DNA of 64,000 nt. Origin: Nocardioides sp. GTDB lineage: Bacteria > Actinomycetota > Actinomycetes > Propionibacteriales > Nocardioidaceae. The first letter of the stretch is position 1, and each line of letters begins with the position of its first letter. Where the stretch lies: positions 62,001 to 126,000 of the forward strand of contig JACJWV010000013.1 of NCBI GenBank assembly GCA_020636915.1, given 5' to 3'. Positions 32,407 through 40,584 of the stretch are shown piece by piece. The notes under the pieces were generated by a model. That model had not been told where the DNA came from and ran no database searches. It saw only the letters and a list, made by a program, of their open reading frames with translations. The translations under genes were made by a program, and so were the position numbers.

Positions 32407-33138
32407 GTGGCGGCCGACGCTCCGACCATCCTGGCGACCTCCGGCGGCTGGGCCCTCGACGACCGGCTCCGCTGGCGCGTCGGCCCGCTGACCGACCTCG
32501 CCGTCGAGCTCTCCGGTGTCACCGGGCGGGCGCCGCGGGTGACCTTCCTGGGCACGGCGTGCGGCGACAACCCTGCGCTCTACCACGAGTTCTACGCCGC
32601 CGCGCAGCGCCGCGGCTTCGCCGGCTCCCACCTGCAGCTCTTCACGATGCCGAACGTCGACGACGTCACCGCGCACCTCCTCGAGCAGGACGTGGTGTGG
32701 GTCTGGGGCGGCAGCGTCGCGGGCCTGCTCGCGATGTGGCGGCTGCACGGTGTCGACGAGGCGATGCGCACCGCGTGGGAGGCGGGTGTCGTGCTGACCG
32801 GCGTCTCCGCCGGGTCGATCTGCTGGCACGTCGGCGGGACCACCGACTCCTTCGGCCCGCAGCTGCGCCCGATCGGCGACGGCCTCGGCCTGCTCCCGTG
32901 GTCCAACGGCGTGCACTACGACTCCGAGGAGCAGCGCCGGCCGCTGTTCCAGTCCCTGATCGCCGACGGCACGCTGCCGGCGGGCTACGCGACCGACGAC
33001 GGCGCCGGGGTTCTCTACCGCGGCACCGAGATGGTCGAGGCCTACGCCGAGCGCGACGGCGCCGGCGCCTACTTCGTCGAACGCGGCCCCGACGGCACCG
33101 CCGTCGAGACCGAGCTCCCGGTCACCCGCCTGCGCTGA
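32407..33138 (+). CDS. Peptidase E-like (S51) type 1 glutamine amidotransferase fold protein
   Basis: A 243-residue protein of the peptidase S51 family. It starts TILATSGGWALDD, has VTFLGTAC, VWVWGGSVAGLLAMW, and the nucleophile elbow TGVSAGSICWHVGG with catalytic Ser. Relatives cleave Asp-X dipeptides or process cyanophycin. The start may be GTG 32398, overlapping miaB, or GTG 32407, two bases after the miaB stop. It is probably co-transcribed with miaB. Confidence 0.85.
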   Translation: MAADAPTILATSGGWALDDRLRWRVGPLTDLAVELSGVTGRAPRVTFLGTACGDNPALYHEFYAAAQRRGFAGSHLQLFTMPNVDDVTAHLLEQDVVWVWGGSVAGLLAMWRLHGVDEAMRTAWEAGVVLTGVSAGSICWHVGGTTDSFGPQLRPIGDGLGLLPWSNGVHYDSEEQRRPLFQSLIADGTLPAGYATDDGAGVLYRGTEMVEAYAERDGAGAYFVERGPDGTAVETELPVTRLR

Positions 33139-33220
33139 GGGTGGCGCCGTCGGGTTGCTGGCGGTCGGGTGGGCATCCGGGCGCGTGCATCCACCCGGGG
33201 GCGGGACGACGAAGTACGAG

Positions 33221-33277
33221 GCGGGACGACGAAGTTTTGTCGTCCCGCGTCGGATTTCGTCGGCCGGCCGACAAAAC
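33221..33277. repeat. Family A inverted repeat, degenerate copy 2
   Basis: GCGGGACGAC-GAAGTTTT-GTCGTCCCGC is a perfect 10-bp hairpin, followed by TCGGATTTCGTCGGCCGGCCGACAAAAC shortened here to its key feature, the GTCGGCCGGCCGAC palindrome. The right half matches the right arm of the 27.1 kb copy. The left half has lost the distal arm and instead carries a tandem duplication of GCGGGACGACGAAGTACGAG. It lies between convergent genes. Confidence 0.8.
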
Positions 33278-33301
33278 TCCGCGCTCGCCCCGCCGGCCGG
33301 C

Positions 33302-33616
33302 TCAGATCTCGTCGTCGGCGCGGGGGTCCTTGCTCGAGTAGCCCGCCTTCGGCGGGATCCCGACCGGGTTGTCCTCGGGGTTGCCGGTCGACTGCTCGGG
33401 GAGCGTCTCCTCCTCGGGGGACCGCTCGTGCGGCGAGACGTCGCGCAGGCCGTCGGTGGCGTCCTGGCCCGGGCCGGTCGGGCCGACCCGCTCGCTGCTG
33501 ACGCCCATGTCGCCGGCCGCGCGGTCGGGTCCGGTGGAGCCGGGCGTCGACGACTGGATCTCCTCGTTCGAGTCGTCGCGCCCAGGGGCCTCCGAGGTCT
33601 CGGAGCCCGGGCTCAT
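33302..33616 (-). CDS. Small acidic, probably disordered protein
   Basis: A 104-residue protein rich in Ser, Pro, Gly, Glu and Asp with no hydrophobic core. It is the last gene of a five-gene unit and overlaps the gene before it by 4 bp. The C-terminus is RADDEI. I do not recognise a family. The ATGA overlap and position support translation. Confidence 0.6.
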   Translation of the reverse strand: MSPGSETSEAPGRDDSNEEIQSSTPGSTGPDRAAGDMGVSSERVGPTGPGQDATDGLRDVSPHERSPEEETLPEQSTGNPEDNPVGIPPKAGYSSKDPRADDEI

Positions 33617-33864
33617 GCGGGCGACTCCTTGTCCGACTCCTCGTGGTGGCCATCGTCGCTGCGCGTGGCCTCGGTCGAGGTGTCCTCGCCCTCCTTGACC
33701 GACTCCATGAGCGGGTCGGGCGCCTTCTCGTCGATGGCGGGGTTCTCGTCGGGCGACAGGTCCGGGATCGAGTGCCCACCGTTCTCGGGCTGCGCGTCCA
33801 CGCCGCCGGGGTTGGGCTCTCCGGGTTCGATCTGGGGCTCGGGCTGGGGTCCGAGGTCCGACAT
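33613..33864 (-). CDS. Small acidic, probably disordered protein
   Basis: An 83-residue protein with a Pro/Glu-rich N-terminus (QPEPQIEPGEPNPGG) and an Asp/Glu/Ser-rich C-terminus. The strong ribosome-binding site AGGGAGGGAC precedes the ATG. It lies 14 bases after the NUDIX gene. Function unknown. Confidence 0.65.
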   Translation of the reverse strand: MSDLGPQPEPQIEPGEPNPGGVDAQPENGGHSIPDLSPDENPAIDEKAPDPLMESVKEGEDTSTEATRSDDGHHEESDKESPA

Positions 33865-33878
33865 GTGTCCCTCCCTGG

Positions 33879-34352
33879 TCAGAAGCCGAACGTCGAGTAC
33901 GCCGTTGTCGTACCCGTTCGCAGGGCCTCCAACACGGCGCGCTCGTGAGGCACGACCGGCTCGGGGAGGTCGTCGAGGCGGCACCACCGCAGCTCGGCCG
34001 CCTTGGCGGCCTCGAGGATCCGGGGCTCACCCGACCAGGACCGGGCGGTGAAGAAGAAGTCGATCCGCTCGTCGATCGGCTCGCCGCCCCGCGTGCGCTG
34101 CATCGAGGTGACGAAGGCGAGGTCGAGGTCGGTCACGCCGATCTCCTCCAGCGCCTCGCGGTGGGCCGCGTCGAACGCCGTCTCGCCCTGCTCGACGTGG
34201 CCGGCCGCCGCGGCCGCCCAGTGGTCGTCCATGTAGCCGGTGTTCTGCCGCAGCTGCAGCAGCACCTCGGTGTCCGGACCCGAGCCGCGCAGCAGGAAGA
34301 CGTACGCCGCCGGCACGACCACGAAGCGGCCGTGCGAGGGAGCCTGCGTCAC
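33879..34352 (-). CDS. NUDIX hydrolase
   Basis: A 157-residue NUDIX pyrophosphohydrolase with the box GHVEQGETAFDAAHREALEEIGV, shown here as GX5EX7REXXEEXG with all key residues. It probably cleaves a nucleoside diphosphate linked to another group; the substrate is not predictable. GTG 34352 overlaps the upstream acidic-protein gene by 4 bp. Two small acidic-protein genes lie on each side in the same unit. Confidence 0.9.
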   Translation of the reverse strand: MTQAPSHGRFVVVPAAYVFLLRGSGPDTEVLLQLRQNTGYMDDHWAAAAAGHVEQGETAFDAAHREALEEIGVTDLDLAFVTSMQRTRGGEPIDERIDFFFTARSWSGEPRILEAAKAAELRWCRLDDLPEPVVPHERAVLEALRTGTTTAYSTFGF

Positions 34353-34525
34353 TCGGCGGCCTCGTCCTCGGCGTCGAGGTCCTGAGGGGTGGCCTCCGCC
34401 TCGCCGAGGGGGTCGTAGTGCGTGCCGGTCTCGCCGGAGACCGCCTCGCGCTCGTCGGCCTCGAACTCCTCCTCGTCGGGCCGCTCGTCGACCACGACGT
34501 CCTCGGTCATGTCGAACTCGCTCAT
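34349..34525 (-). CDS. 58-residue highly acidic protein
   Basis: About 40% of residues are Asp or Glu (for example DERPDEEEFEADEREA). It has no hydrophobic segment and a calculated strongly negative charge. A GGAGGGC ribosome-binding site precedes the ATG, and its stop overlaps the NUDIX GTG. It is of the same length as the gene upstream, but the two sequences show little identity. Function unknown. Confidence 0.65.
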   Translation of the reverse strand: MSEFDMTEDVVVDERPDEEEFEADEREAVSGETGTHYDPLGEAEATPQDLDAEDEAAE

Positions 34526-34526
34526 C

Positions 34527-34703
34527 TCACTGCCCTCCTGCGTCGTCCGACGGCTCGTCGAGCGACGTCTCCGCATTCTCCTCCTGCTCGGCGGGGCGTG
34601 CACCCGCATCGGCACGGTCCGGCAGCTCGCCGGCGTGCTCGCCCGGCGGGGTGTCGGTGCCGAGCGGCTCCTGACGCTCTTCCTCGGGGATCGGTGCGGT
34701 CAT
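34527..34703 (-). CDS. 58-residue acidic protein
   Basis: First gene of the acidic-protein/NUDIX unit, with one base before the next start codon. It is rich in Glu, Asp, Pro and Ala (IPEEERQEPLGTDTPPGEHA) and is predicted to be disordered. It diverges from miaA, 18 bases away. I do not recognise a family. Confidence 0.6.
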   Translation of the reverse strand: MTAPIPEEERQEPLGTDTPPGEHAGELPDRADAGARPAEQEENAETSLDEPSDDAGGQ

Positions 34704-34721
34704 GCCTGCCACACTAACCAC

Positions 34722-35693
34722 GTGCCGGACAGCCGAAACCGCGCGCCCCAACGCGCGATCGTGGCCGTGGTCGGCGCCACCGCGTCGGGCAAGACGGACC
34801 TCTCGCTCGACCTGGCCGAGCGCCTCGACGGCGAGGTCGTCAACACCGACGCCATGCAGGTCTACCGGGGCATGGACGTCGGTACGGCGAAGCTGCCGGT
34901 CGCCGAGCGACGCGGCATCCCGCACCACCTCCTGGACACCCTCACGGTCCGCGACCCGGCAACGGTCGCGGAGTTCCAGGGCTGGGCGCGCGCGGCGATC
35001 GCGGACATCCGCGGGCGGGACCGGACGCCGGTGCTCGTGGGTGGCTCGGCGCTCTACACCCGAGCGATCCTGGACCGGTTCGAGTTCCCCGGGACCGACG
35101 ACGCCGTACGCCGGCGGCTGGAGGAGGAGCTCGAGGACGTCGGGCCCGCCGCACTGCACGAGAGGCTGCGCGCGGTCGACCCCGAGGCCGCCGACCGGAT
35201 CCTCGTGGACAACGGCCGGCGCATCGTGCGCGCGCTCGAGGTCGTCGAGATCACCGGGCGACCGTTCACCGCCTCGCTCCCGCGGCTGGAGTATCTCGAC
35301 CCGCGCACGGTGCAGATCGGCGTCGACATCGACCGGCCGACGCTCGACGAGCGGATCGCGCAGCGGGTCGACGCGATGTTCGACGCCGGGTTCGTCGCCG
35401 AGGTCGAGCGGCTGCTCGCCGAGGGGCTCGCCGAGGGCCGGACCGCTGGTCGCGCGATCGGCTACCGGGAGGTGGCGGCGTACCTCGCTGGGGAGCTGAC
35501 CCTCGAGGAGGCGCGCGAGCGCACGGTCAACGCCACCCGCCGCTTCTCCCGGCGCCAGGACTCGTGGTTCCGCAAGGACCCCCGCGTCGTCTGGATCCGG
35601 TACGACGACCCGGGGCTGGTGAGCAGGGCGCTCGAGGCCGTCAGGACGAGCAAGATCGATCAAGCGCCCGAGGGTGGGGCACCGCCAGACTGA
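34722..35693 (+). CDS. miaA: tRNA dimethylallyltransferase MiaA
   Basis: It adds the dimethylallyl group to N6 of A37, producing the substrate of MiaB. The 323-residue protein carries the P-loop VVGATASGKTDLSLDL, DAMQVYRGMDVGTAK, the tRNA-binding VRDPATVAEFQ, GGSALYTRAILD and the C-terminal RFSRRQDSWFRKDPRV. The start is GTG 34722. The miaB-miaA-dapF-hflX set is conserved in actinobacteria, here spread out by accessory genes. Confidence 0.96.
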   Translation: MPDSRNRAPQRAIVAVVGATASGKTDLSLDLAERLDGEVVNTDAMQVYRGMDVGTAKLPVAERRGIPHHLLDTLTVRDPATVAEFQGWARAAIADIRGRDRTPVLVGGSALYTRAILDRFEFPGTDDAVRRRLEEELEDVGPAALHERLRAVDPEAADRILVDNGRRIVRALEVVEITGRPFTASLPRLEYLDPRTVQIGVDIDRPTLDERIAQRVDAMFDAGFVAEVERLLAEGLAEGRTAGRAIGYREVAAYLAGELTLEEARERTVNATRRFSRRQDSWFRKDPRVVWIRYDDPGLVSRALEAVRTSKIDQAPEGGAPPD

Positions 35694-35697
35694 CCCC

Positions 35698-36612
35698 ATG
35701 GCGACGACGGGACGCGACCGGCTCCGCGAGCTGCTCGACGCGGTGCTCGACGACCAGCACCGCACCCTCGACGACATGGCCGGTGGCGCGTACGCCTCGT
35801 CGTACCACTTCTCCCGGCAGCTGTCCGCGGCCGCCGGTGAGCCACCCGTCGCGATGCGCCGCCGCGTGATGCTCGAGCGGGCCGCCTGGCGGTTGCGCGG
35901 GGGAGCGGCGGTGACCGACGTGGCGTTCGAGGCGGGGTACGAGTCGGTCGAGGGGTTCAGCCGGGCCTTCTCCCGCGCCTACGGGCACCCGCCCTCGCAG
36001 CCGGTCGCGGGCTCGCACTGGCTGCCCGCGCCCAACGGCATCCACTTCCACTCACCCACGTCGCTGTGGGTCCACTCCGGGGAGCGCCCGATGGCCCAAC
36101 CACTCGACCTCATGGTCCACCACGACCTCGACGACACCCGGGCGCTGCTGGACCTCGCCAAGCAGGTCCCGGAGGAGGACTACCGGCGCGCGGTGCGCCC
36201 GGTGCGCACCTGGGAGGGCGAGGAGTCGACCCTCGCGCAGGTGCTCGAGCGGCAGGTCCACACCCTGGAGGTCTGGCTGGCGGCGATCCGCGGCGAGGAC
36301 TTCCCCGTGGACCGCTCCGACGACCCGGCGGCACTGGTCCGGCGGCACGACGAGGTCGCGCCGCGGTGGCTGGACCTGGTCCGCGACGTCGACCGGCGCG
36401 GCGCGTGGGACGACCGGATCGTCGACGCGCTCTGCGACCCACCGGAGAGCTTCGTTCTCGGCAGCATCCTCGCCCACGTCCTGACCTACTCCGCCCACCG
36501 CCGCCTCGGCGCCCGCGCGATGCTCGTCGAGCTCGGGGTCGAGGTCGACGAGGGCGACCCCATCAACTGGCTCCGACGACGCTCGGGCGACAGCGAGGAG
36601 GGTGACGCGTGA
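35698..36612 (+). CDS. AraC-type HTH fused to a DinB-like domain
   Basis: A 304-residue fusion. Residues about 10-105 form an AraC double HTH (SSYHFSRQLSAAAGEPPVAM and VTDVAFEAGYESVEGFSRAF). Residues about 130-290 form a DinB/mycothiol-type four-helix bundle (MVHHDLDDTRALLDLAK, LERQVHTLEVWLAAIRG, ILAHVLTYSAHRR) with candidate metal-binding histidines. This links DNA binding to a possible thiol or metal sensor. It overlaps the downstream reductase-fold gene by 4 bp, its probable target. Confidence 0.83.
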   Translation: MATTGRDRLRELLDAVLDDQHRTLDDMAGGAYASSYHFSRQLSAAAGEPPVAMRRRVMLERAAWRLRGGAAVTDVAFEAGYESVEGFSRAFSRAYGHPPSQPVAGSHWLPAPNGIHFHSPTSLWVHSGERPMAQPLDLMVHHDLDDTRALLDLAKQVPEEDYRRAVRPVRTWEGEESTLAQVLERQVHTLEVWLAAIRGEDFPVDRSDDPAALVRRHDEVAPRWLDLVRDVDRRGAWDDRIVDALCDPPESFVLGSILAHVLTYSAHRRLGARAMLVELGVEVDEGDPINWLRRRSGDSEEGDA

Positions 36613-37133
36613 AGACCGTCTACTACACCGCCAGCTCCGTCGACGGCTTCATCGCCGACGCCGACCACTCGCTGTCGTGGCTGCTCAGCCGCGACATCGA
36701 CCAGGAGGGGGCGATGGCCTACCCCGGCTTCCGGGCGACGATCGGCGCCGCCGCCGTCGGGGCCAACACCTACCAGTGGGTGCTGGACCACGACCCGGAC
36801 GGCTGGGACTTCACCATGCCCACGTGGGTCTTCACCCATCGCGACTTCCCACCGCAGGACGGCGTCACGTTCACGACCGACGACGTCCGCACCGTGCATG
36901 CCGCCCTGGCCGAGGCGGCCGGCGGGAAGGACGTCTGGCTGATGGGAGGCGGCGACCTGGTGGGTCAGTTCGCCGACGCCGGCCTGCTCGACGAGGTGTG
37001 GGTGCAGTACGCGCCGATCACCCTCGGCGGCGGCGCGCCGCTCCTGCCCCGCCGGCTCGAGCTGCGGCTGGAGGAGCAGGACCGCAACCGTGAGTTCCTG
37101 GTCGCCCGCTACACCGTTTCGCCGCCCGGCTGA
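36609..37133 (+). CDS. Dihydrofolate reductase-like (RibD C-terminal) protein
   Basis: A 174-residue protein of the bacterial bifunctional deaminase-reductase C-terminal family. It starts YYTASSVDGFIADADHSLSW, contains DVWLMGGGDLVGQFADAGLLDE near residue 115, and ends FLVARYTVSPPG. Such proteins bind NADPH; most are uncharacterised. GTG start coupled to the AraC-DinB gene. Confidence 0.85.
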   Translation: MKTVYYTASSVDGFIADADHSLSWLLSRDIDQEGAMAYPGFRATIGAAAVGANTYQWVLDHDPDGWDFTMPTWVFTHRDFPPQDGVTFTTDDVRTVHAALAEAAGGKDVWLMGGGDLVGQFADAGLLDEVWVQYAPITLGGGAPLLPRRLELRLEEQDRNREFLVARYTVSPPG

Positions 37134-37149
37134 CCGGGCACGGGGGTTC

Positions 37150-38955
37150 ATGCGTCTCGGGATCGCCATACTGGTTGCTGCCCTCGCCTCGTTCACCCTC
37201 GTCCCAGCCGCCTCCGCGGCCGAGACGGGCCCGCCCAAGCACGCGACCGCGAGGGGGTACGGCGGAGCGGTCACCTCGGTCGACCCCGAAGCCTCCCGGA
37301 TCGGACTGAGGGTGCTGAAGGACGGCGGCAACGCCGTCGACGCCGCGGTCGCGACGGCGGCCGCGCTCGGGGTCACCGAGCCGTTCAGCTCCGGGATCGG
37401 TGGCGGCGGCTACTTCGTCTACTACGACGCGAGGTCGCGAACGGTCCAGACGCTCGACGGCCGCGAGACCGCGCCGGCGGCGATGGGGCACGACGCGTTC
37501 ATCGACCCGAAGACCGGCAAGCCCTACGGCTTCTCGCCCGCGCGGGTGACCAGCGGCGTCTCGGTCGGCGTGCCCGGCACCCTCGCCACCTGGCAGGGCG
37601 CGCTGGCGCGCTGGGGCAGCCGGTCTCTCGCGCAGTCGCTCGAGCCCGCGGAGCTGCTGGCCCGCAGGGGCTTCGTCGTCGACCGGACCTTCCACGACCA
37701 GGTCGAGCAGAACACCCGTCGATTCAAGGCGTTCAAGCCGACCCGGGCGCTCTACCTCCCGCACGGCCAGCCCCCCGCCGTCGGCAGCCGGTTCCGCAAC
37801 CCGGACCTGGCCCGCACGTACGACCTGCTCGCCGACCGCGGCGGTGCGCCGTTCTACCGCGGCGCTCTGGGACGCCAGATCGTGCACGCGGTCCGCAAGC
37901 CGCCGACGACGAGGGCCACGACGCTTCCGGTGCCGCCCGGCAGGATGACGCGCCGCGACCTGGCGCGCTACCGGGCGCTGCGCCAGGCTCCGACCCATAG
38001 CGACTACCGCGGCCTCGACGTCTACGGGATGGCGCCGTCCTCCTCGGGCGGCAGCACCGTCGGCGAGGCCCTCGACATCCTCGAGCAGCACGACCTGTCC
38101 GCGCTGCCGCGGCCCGAGGCGCTGCACTACTACCTCGAGGCCAGCGCCCTCGCGTTCGCCGACCGCGGCGCGTACGTCGGTGACCCGGCTTTCGTCGACG
38201 TCCCGCTCGACGACCTGCTCTCCGACGACTTCGCCACCGAGCGCGACTGCACCATCGACCCCGCGCACGCGAGCCAGAAGCCGGTCGAGGCCGGCGACGT
38301 GTCGTCGTACGACGGCCAGTGCCCGCCGGGGCGGGCCACCAGAACCCGGACCAACGACACCGAGAACGTCGAGACGACCAACCTCACCGTCGCCGACCGG
38401 TGGGGAAACGTCGTCGAGTACACGCTGACGATCGAGCAGACGGGCGGCTCCGGGATCGTCGTGCCCGGCCGCGGGTTCCTGCTCAACAACGAGCTGACCG
38501 ACTTCACGGCCGTCTACGACAAGGCCGACCCCAACCGCATCGAGCCGCTCAAGCGGCCCCGCTCGTCGATGTCGCCGACGATCCTGCTCCGCCACGGCAA
38601 GCCGTTCCTCGCGGTCGGCTCGCCGGGCGGCTCGACGATCATCACCACGGTGCTGCAGATCCTCGTCGACCGCATCGACCTCGGCATGAGCCTGCCGCAG
38701 GCCATCGCCGCACCCCGGGCCACGCAGCGCAACACCCCCGAGGACCTCGCCGAGCCCGCGTTCGTCAAGCGGTACGGTGCCGCGCTCGAGGCGCTGGGCC
38801 ACGACGTCGTGACCTACGACGACGTCTTCACCGGCACCCACGAAATCGGGGCGGCGACCGGGATCGAGTTCGGCAAGGGCGGGCTGCTGACCGTCGCTGC
38901 CGAGCCGGAGCGGCGTGGTGGCGGGTCGGCGACCGTCGTACGCCCGCGGAAGTGA
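37150..38955 (+). CDS. ggt: Gamma-glutamyltransferase
   Basis: An exported N-terminal nucleophile hydrolase that splits gamma-glutamyl compounds such as glutathione. The 601-residue protein has a signal peptide (residues 1-24, ending AASAAE) and the large-subunit motifs GGNAVDAAVA, SSGIGGGGYF and LDGRETAP. The autoprocessing site NVETTNLTV carries the nucleophile Thr, where most GGTs have TTH, so His is replaced by Asn. The small subunit has RPRSSMSPTI and GSPGGSTIITTV. Mycothiol-producing actinobacteria often use GGT on foreign glutathione or gamma-glutamyl peptides. Confidence 0.93.
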   Translation: MRLGIAILVAALASFTLVPAASAAETGPPKHATARGYGGAVTSVDPEASRIGLRVLKDGGNAVDAAVATAAALGVTEPFSSGIGGGGYFVYYDARSRTVQTLDGRETAPAAMGHDAFIDPKTGKPYGFSPARVTSGVSVGVPGTLATWQGALARWGSRSLAQSLEPAELLARRGFVVDRTFHDQVEQNTRRFKAFKPTRALYLPHGQPPAVGSRFRNPDLARTYDLLADRGGAPFYRGALGRQIVHAVRKPPTTRATTLPVPPGRMTRRDLARYRALRQAPTHSDYRGLDVYGMAPSSSGGSTVGEALDILEQHDLSALPRPEALHYYLEASALAFADRGAYVGDPAFVDVPLDDLLSDDFATERDCTIDPAHASQKPVEAGDVSSYDGQCPPGRATRTRTNDTENVETTNLTVADRWGNVVEYTLTIEQTGGSGIVVPGRGFLLNNELTDFTAVYDKADPNRIEPLKRPRSSMSPTILLRHGKPFLAVGSPGGSTIITTVLQILVDRIDLGMSLPQAIAAPRATQRNTPEDLAEPAFVKRYGAALEALGHDVVTYDDVFTGTHEIGAATGIEFGKGGLLTVAAEPERRGGGSATVVRPRK

Positions 38956-38992
38956 CGCGCGTCCGGCGCTCGGTCGCCGGTACCGTGGTGGG

Positions 38993-39670
38993 GTGACGAC
39001 CACCCCGGCTGCACCCACCGCGCCCTCGACCGGCTGGACCGAGATCGCCTCGGTCGCCGAGCTGGTCGACCTGCTCGGCGAGCCGCACGAGAGAGCGCGG
39101 GACAAGGCGCGGCCCGCGCTGCTCGAGGTCGACCGGGACTGGCTGGCCGCGACGCCGTTCTGCGTGATGGCGACGTCCTCGGCGAGCGGCGAGTGCGACG
39201 CGTCGCCCAAGGGCGACCCGGCCGGGCAGCTGGTGCACGTCATCGATGACCACACGATCGCGATCGCCGAGCGGCCCGGCAACAAGCGGGCCGACGGCTA
39301 CAAGAACATCCTCGAGAACCCACACGTCGGGCTGAACTTCTTCATCCCCGGCCGGGGCGACACGTTGCGCATCAACGGGCGGGCCCGGCTGGTCAGCGAC
39401 GCGCCGTTCTTCGACGAGATGGTCGTCAAGGGCCACCGGCCGCTGCTGGCGGTCGTCGTCGACATCGACGAGCTCTTCTTCCACTGCGCCAAGGCGTTCC
39501 TGCGCGCCGGGCTCTGGAAGCCCGAGACGTGGGACCCGGAGGCCAAGGTGCCGCGGCGCGCGCTGATCGCGAAGAAGGTCGAGCCGAGCGGGATGACCGT
39601 CGAGCAGCTCGACGACTACTACCGGCCCGAGAACTACGCGCGCGGCCTGTACGGGACCGGCAGTGCCTGA
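38993..39670 (+). CDS. FMN-dependent PPOX-family flavoprotein (MSMEG_1061-like)
   Basis: A 225-residue split-barrel flavoprotein, larger than the F420 type at 9 kb. CVMATSSASGECDASPKGDP, IAERPGNKRADGYKNILENP, GLNFFIPGRGDTLRINGRA and the C-terminal HCAKAFLRAGLW are characteristic of this subgroup. It overlaps dapF by 8 bases. The reaction is unknown. Confidence 0.85.
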   Translation: MTTTPAAPTAPSTGWTEIASVAELVDLLGEPHERARDKARPALLEVDRDWLAATPFCVMATSSASGECDASPKGDPAGQLVHVIDDHTIAIAERPGNKRADGYKNILENPHVGLNFFIPGRGDTLRINGRARLVSDAPFFDEMVVKGHRPLLAVVVDIDELFFHCAKAFLRAGLWKPETWDPEAKVPRRALIAKKVEPSGMTVEQLDDYYRPENYARGLYGTGSA

Positions 39671-40502
39671 CTACCCCTTCCTCAAGGGCCACGGTACGGA
39701 GAACGACTTCGTGCTCCTGCCCGACCACGACGGCACGATCCACGGTGACCTGTCCGCCGAGCAGATGGCGGAGCGCGTGCGCGCCCTCTGCGACCGGCGC
39801 GCGGGGATCGGTGGCGACGGGGTGCTGCGCGTCGTCCGCGATCCCCTCGACGGCGATCCGCTCGGCGGGGAGGGGTGGTTCATGGACTACCGCAACGCCG
39901 ACGGCTCCGTCGCGGAGATGTGCGGCAACGGGATCCGGGTCTTCGTCCGCTACCTGCTCGAGGCCGGGCTCGTCGACGGGTCGGCGCCCCTGCCGATCGG
40001 GACGCGCGACGGCGTCAAGGTCGTGACCGTCGACGGTGACCTGGTCACCGCCGACCTGGGGACGCCGCAGGTGCTGGGCGAGACGAAGGTCGCCGTACCC
40101 GGTCGCGCCTGGGTCGCCCGCCACGTCGACATGGGCAACCCGCACGCCGTCGCCTTCGTCGACTCGCTCGACGACGCGGGCCGGCTGCACGACGCCCCCG
40201 AACACGACCCGGCGACCTACCCCGACGGCGTCAACGTCGAGTTCGTCGTACGCCGGGGTGAGCGCCACGTCGCGATGCGGGTCCACGAGCGCGGCTCGGG
40301 GGAGACCCGCTCGTGCGGCACCGGTGCGGGCGCGGTCATGGTCGCCGCGGCCGTCGCCGACGGCGCCCGACCCACCGACGCGGACGTCGCCTACCGCGTC
40401 GACGTCCCCGGCGGCACCCTCACCGTCACCTGGACCACCGACGACCGGGTGCTCCTCACCGGCCCCGCCGTGATCGTGGCGCGGGGCACGACGTCGCTTT
40501 AA
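39663..40502 (+). CDS. dapF: Diaminopimelate epimerase DapF
   Basis: It interconverts LL- and meso-diaminopimelate for lysine and peptidoglycan, independent of cofactors. The 279-residue protein keeps both catalytic cysteines, in EMCGNGIRVF and SGETRSCGTGAGA, together with the N-terminal KGHGTENDF and GNPHAVAFVD. GTG start overlapping the PPOX gene. Confidence 0.96.
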   Translation: MPDYPFLKGHGTENDFVLLPDHDGTIHGDLSAEQMAERVRALCDRRAGIGGDGVLRVVRDPLDGDPLGGEGWFMDYRNADGSVAEMCGNGIRVFVRYLLEAGLVDGSAPLPIGTRDGVKVVTVDGDLVTADLGTPQVLGETKVAVPGRAWVARHVDMGNPHAVAFVDSLDDAGRLHDAPEHDPATYPDGVNVEFVVRRGERHVAMRVHERGSGETRSCGTGAGAVMVAAAVADGARPTDADVAYRVDVPGGTLTVTWTTDDRVLLTGPAVIVARGTTSL

Positions 40503-40561
40503 CGACACGCCGGGTTTCCCGGGCAGGACGGCCGGCCGGAGCACCCTGACAGTCCGACTGT

Positions 40562-40577
40562 GAGCATGGCTATGCTC
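40562..40577 (+). promoter_or_regulatory. Palindromic operator over a -10 element
   Basis: GAGCAT-GGCT-ATGCTC is a perfect inverted repeat 7 bases before the SDR start codon. It contains TATGCT (40571-40576), a -10 hexamer 8 nt before the ATG. Confidence 0.5.
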
Positions 40578-40584
40578 GCCAGCC

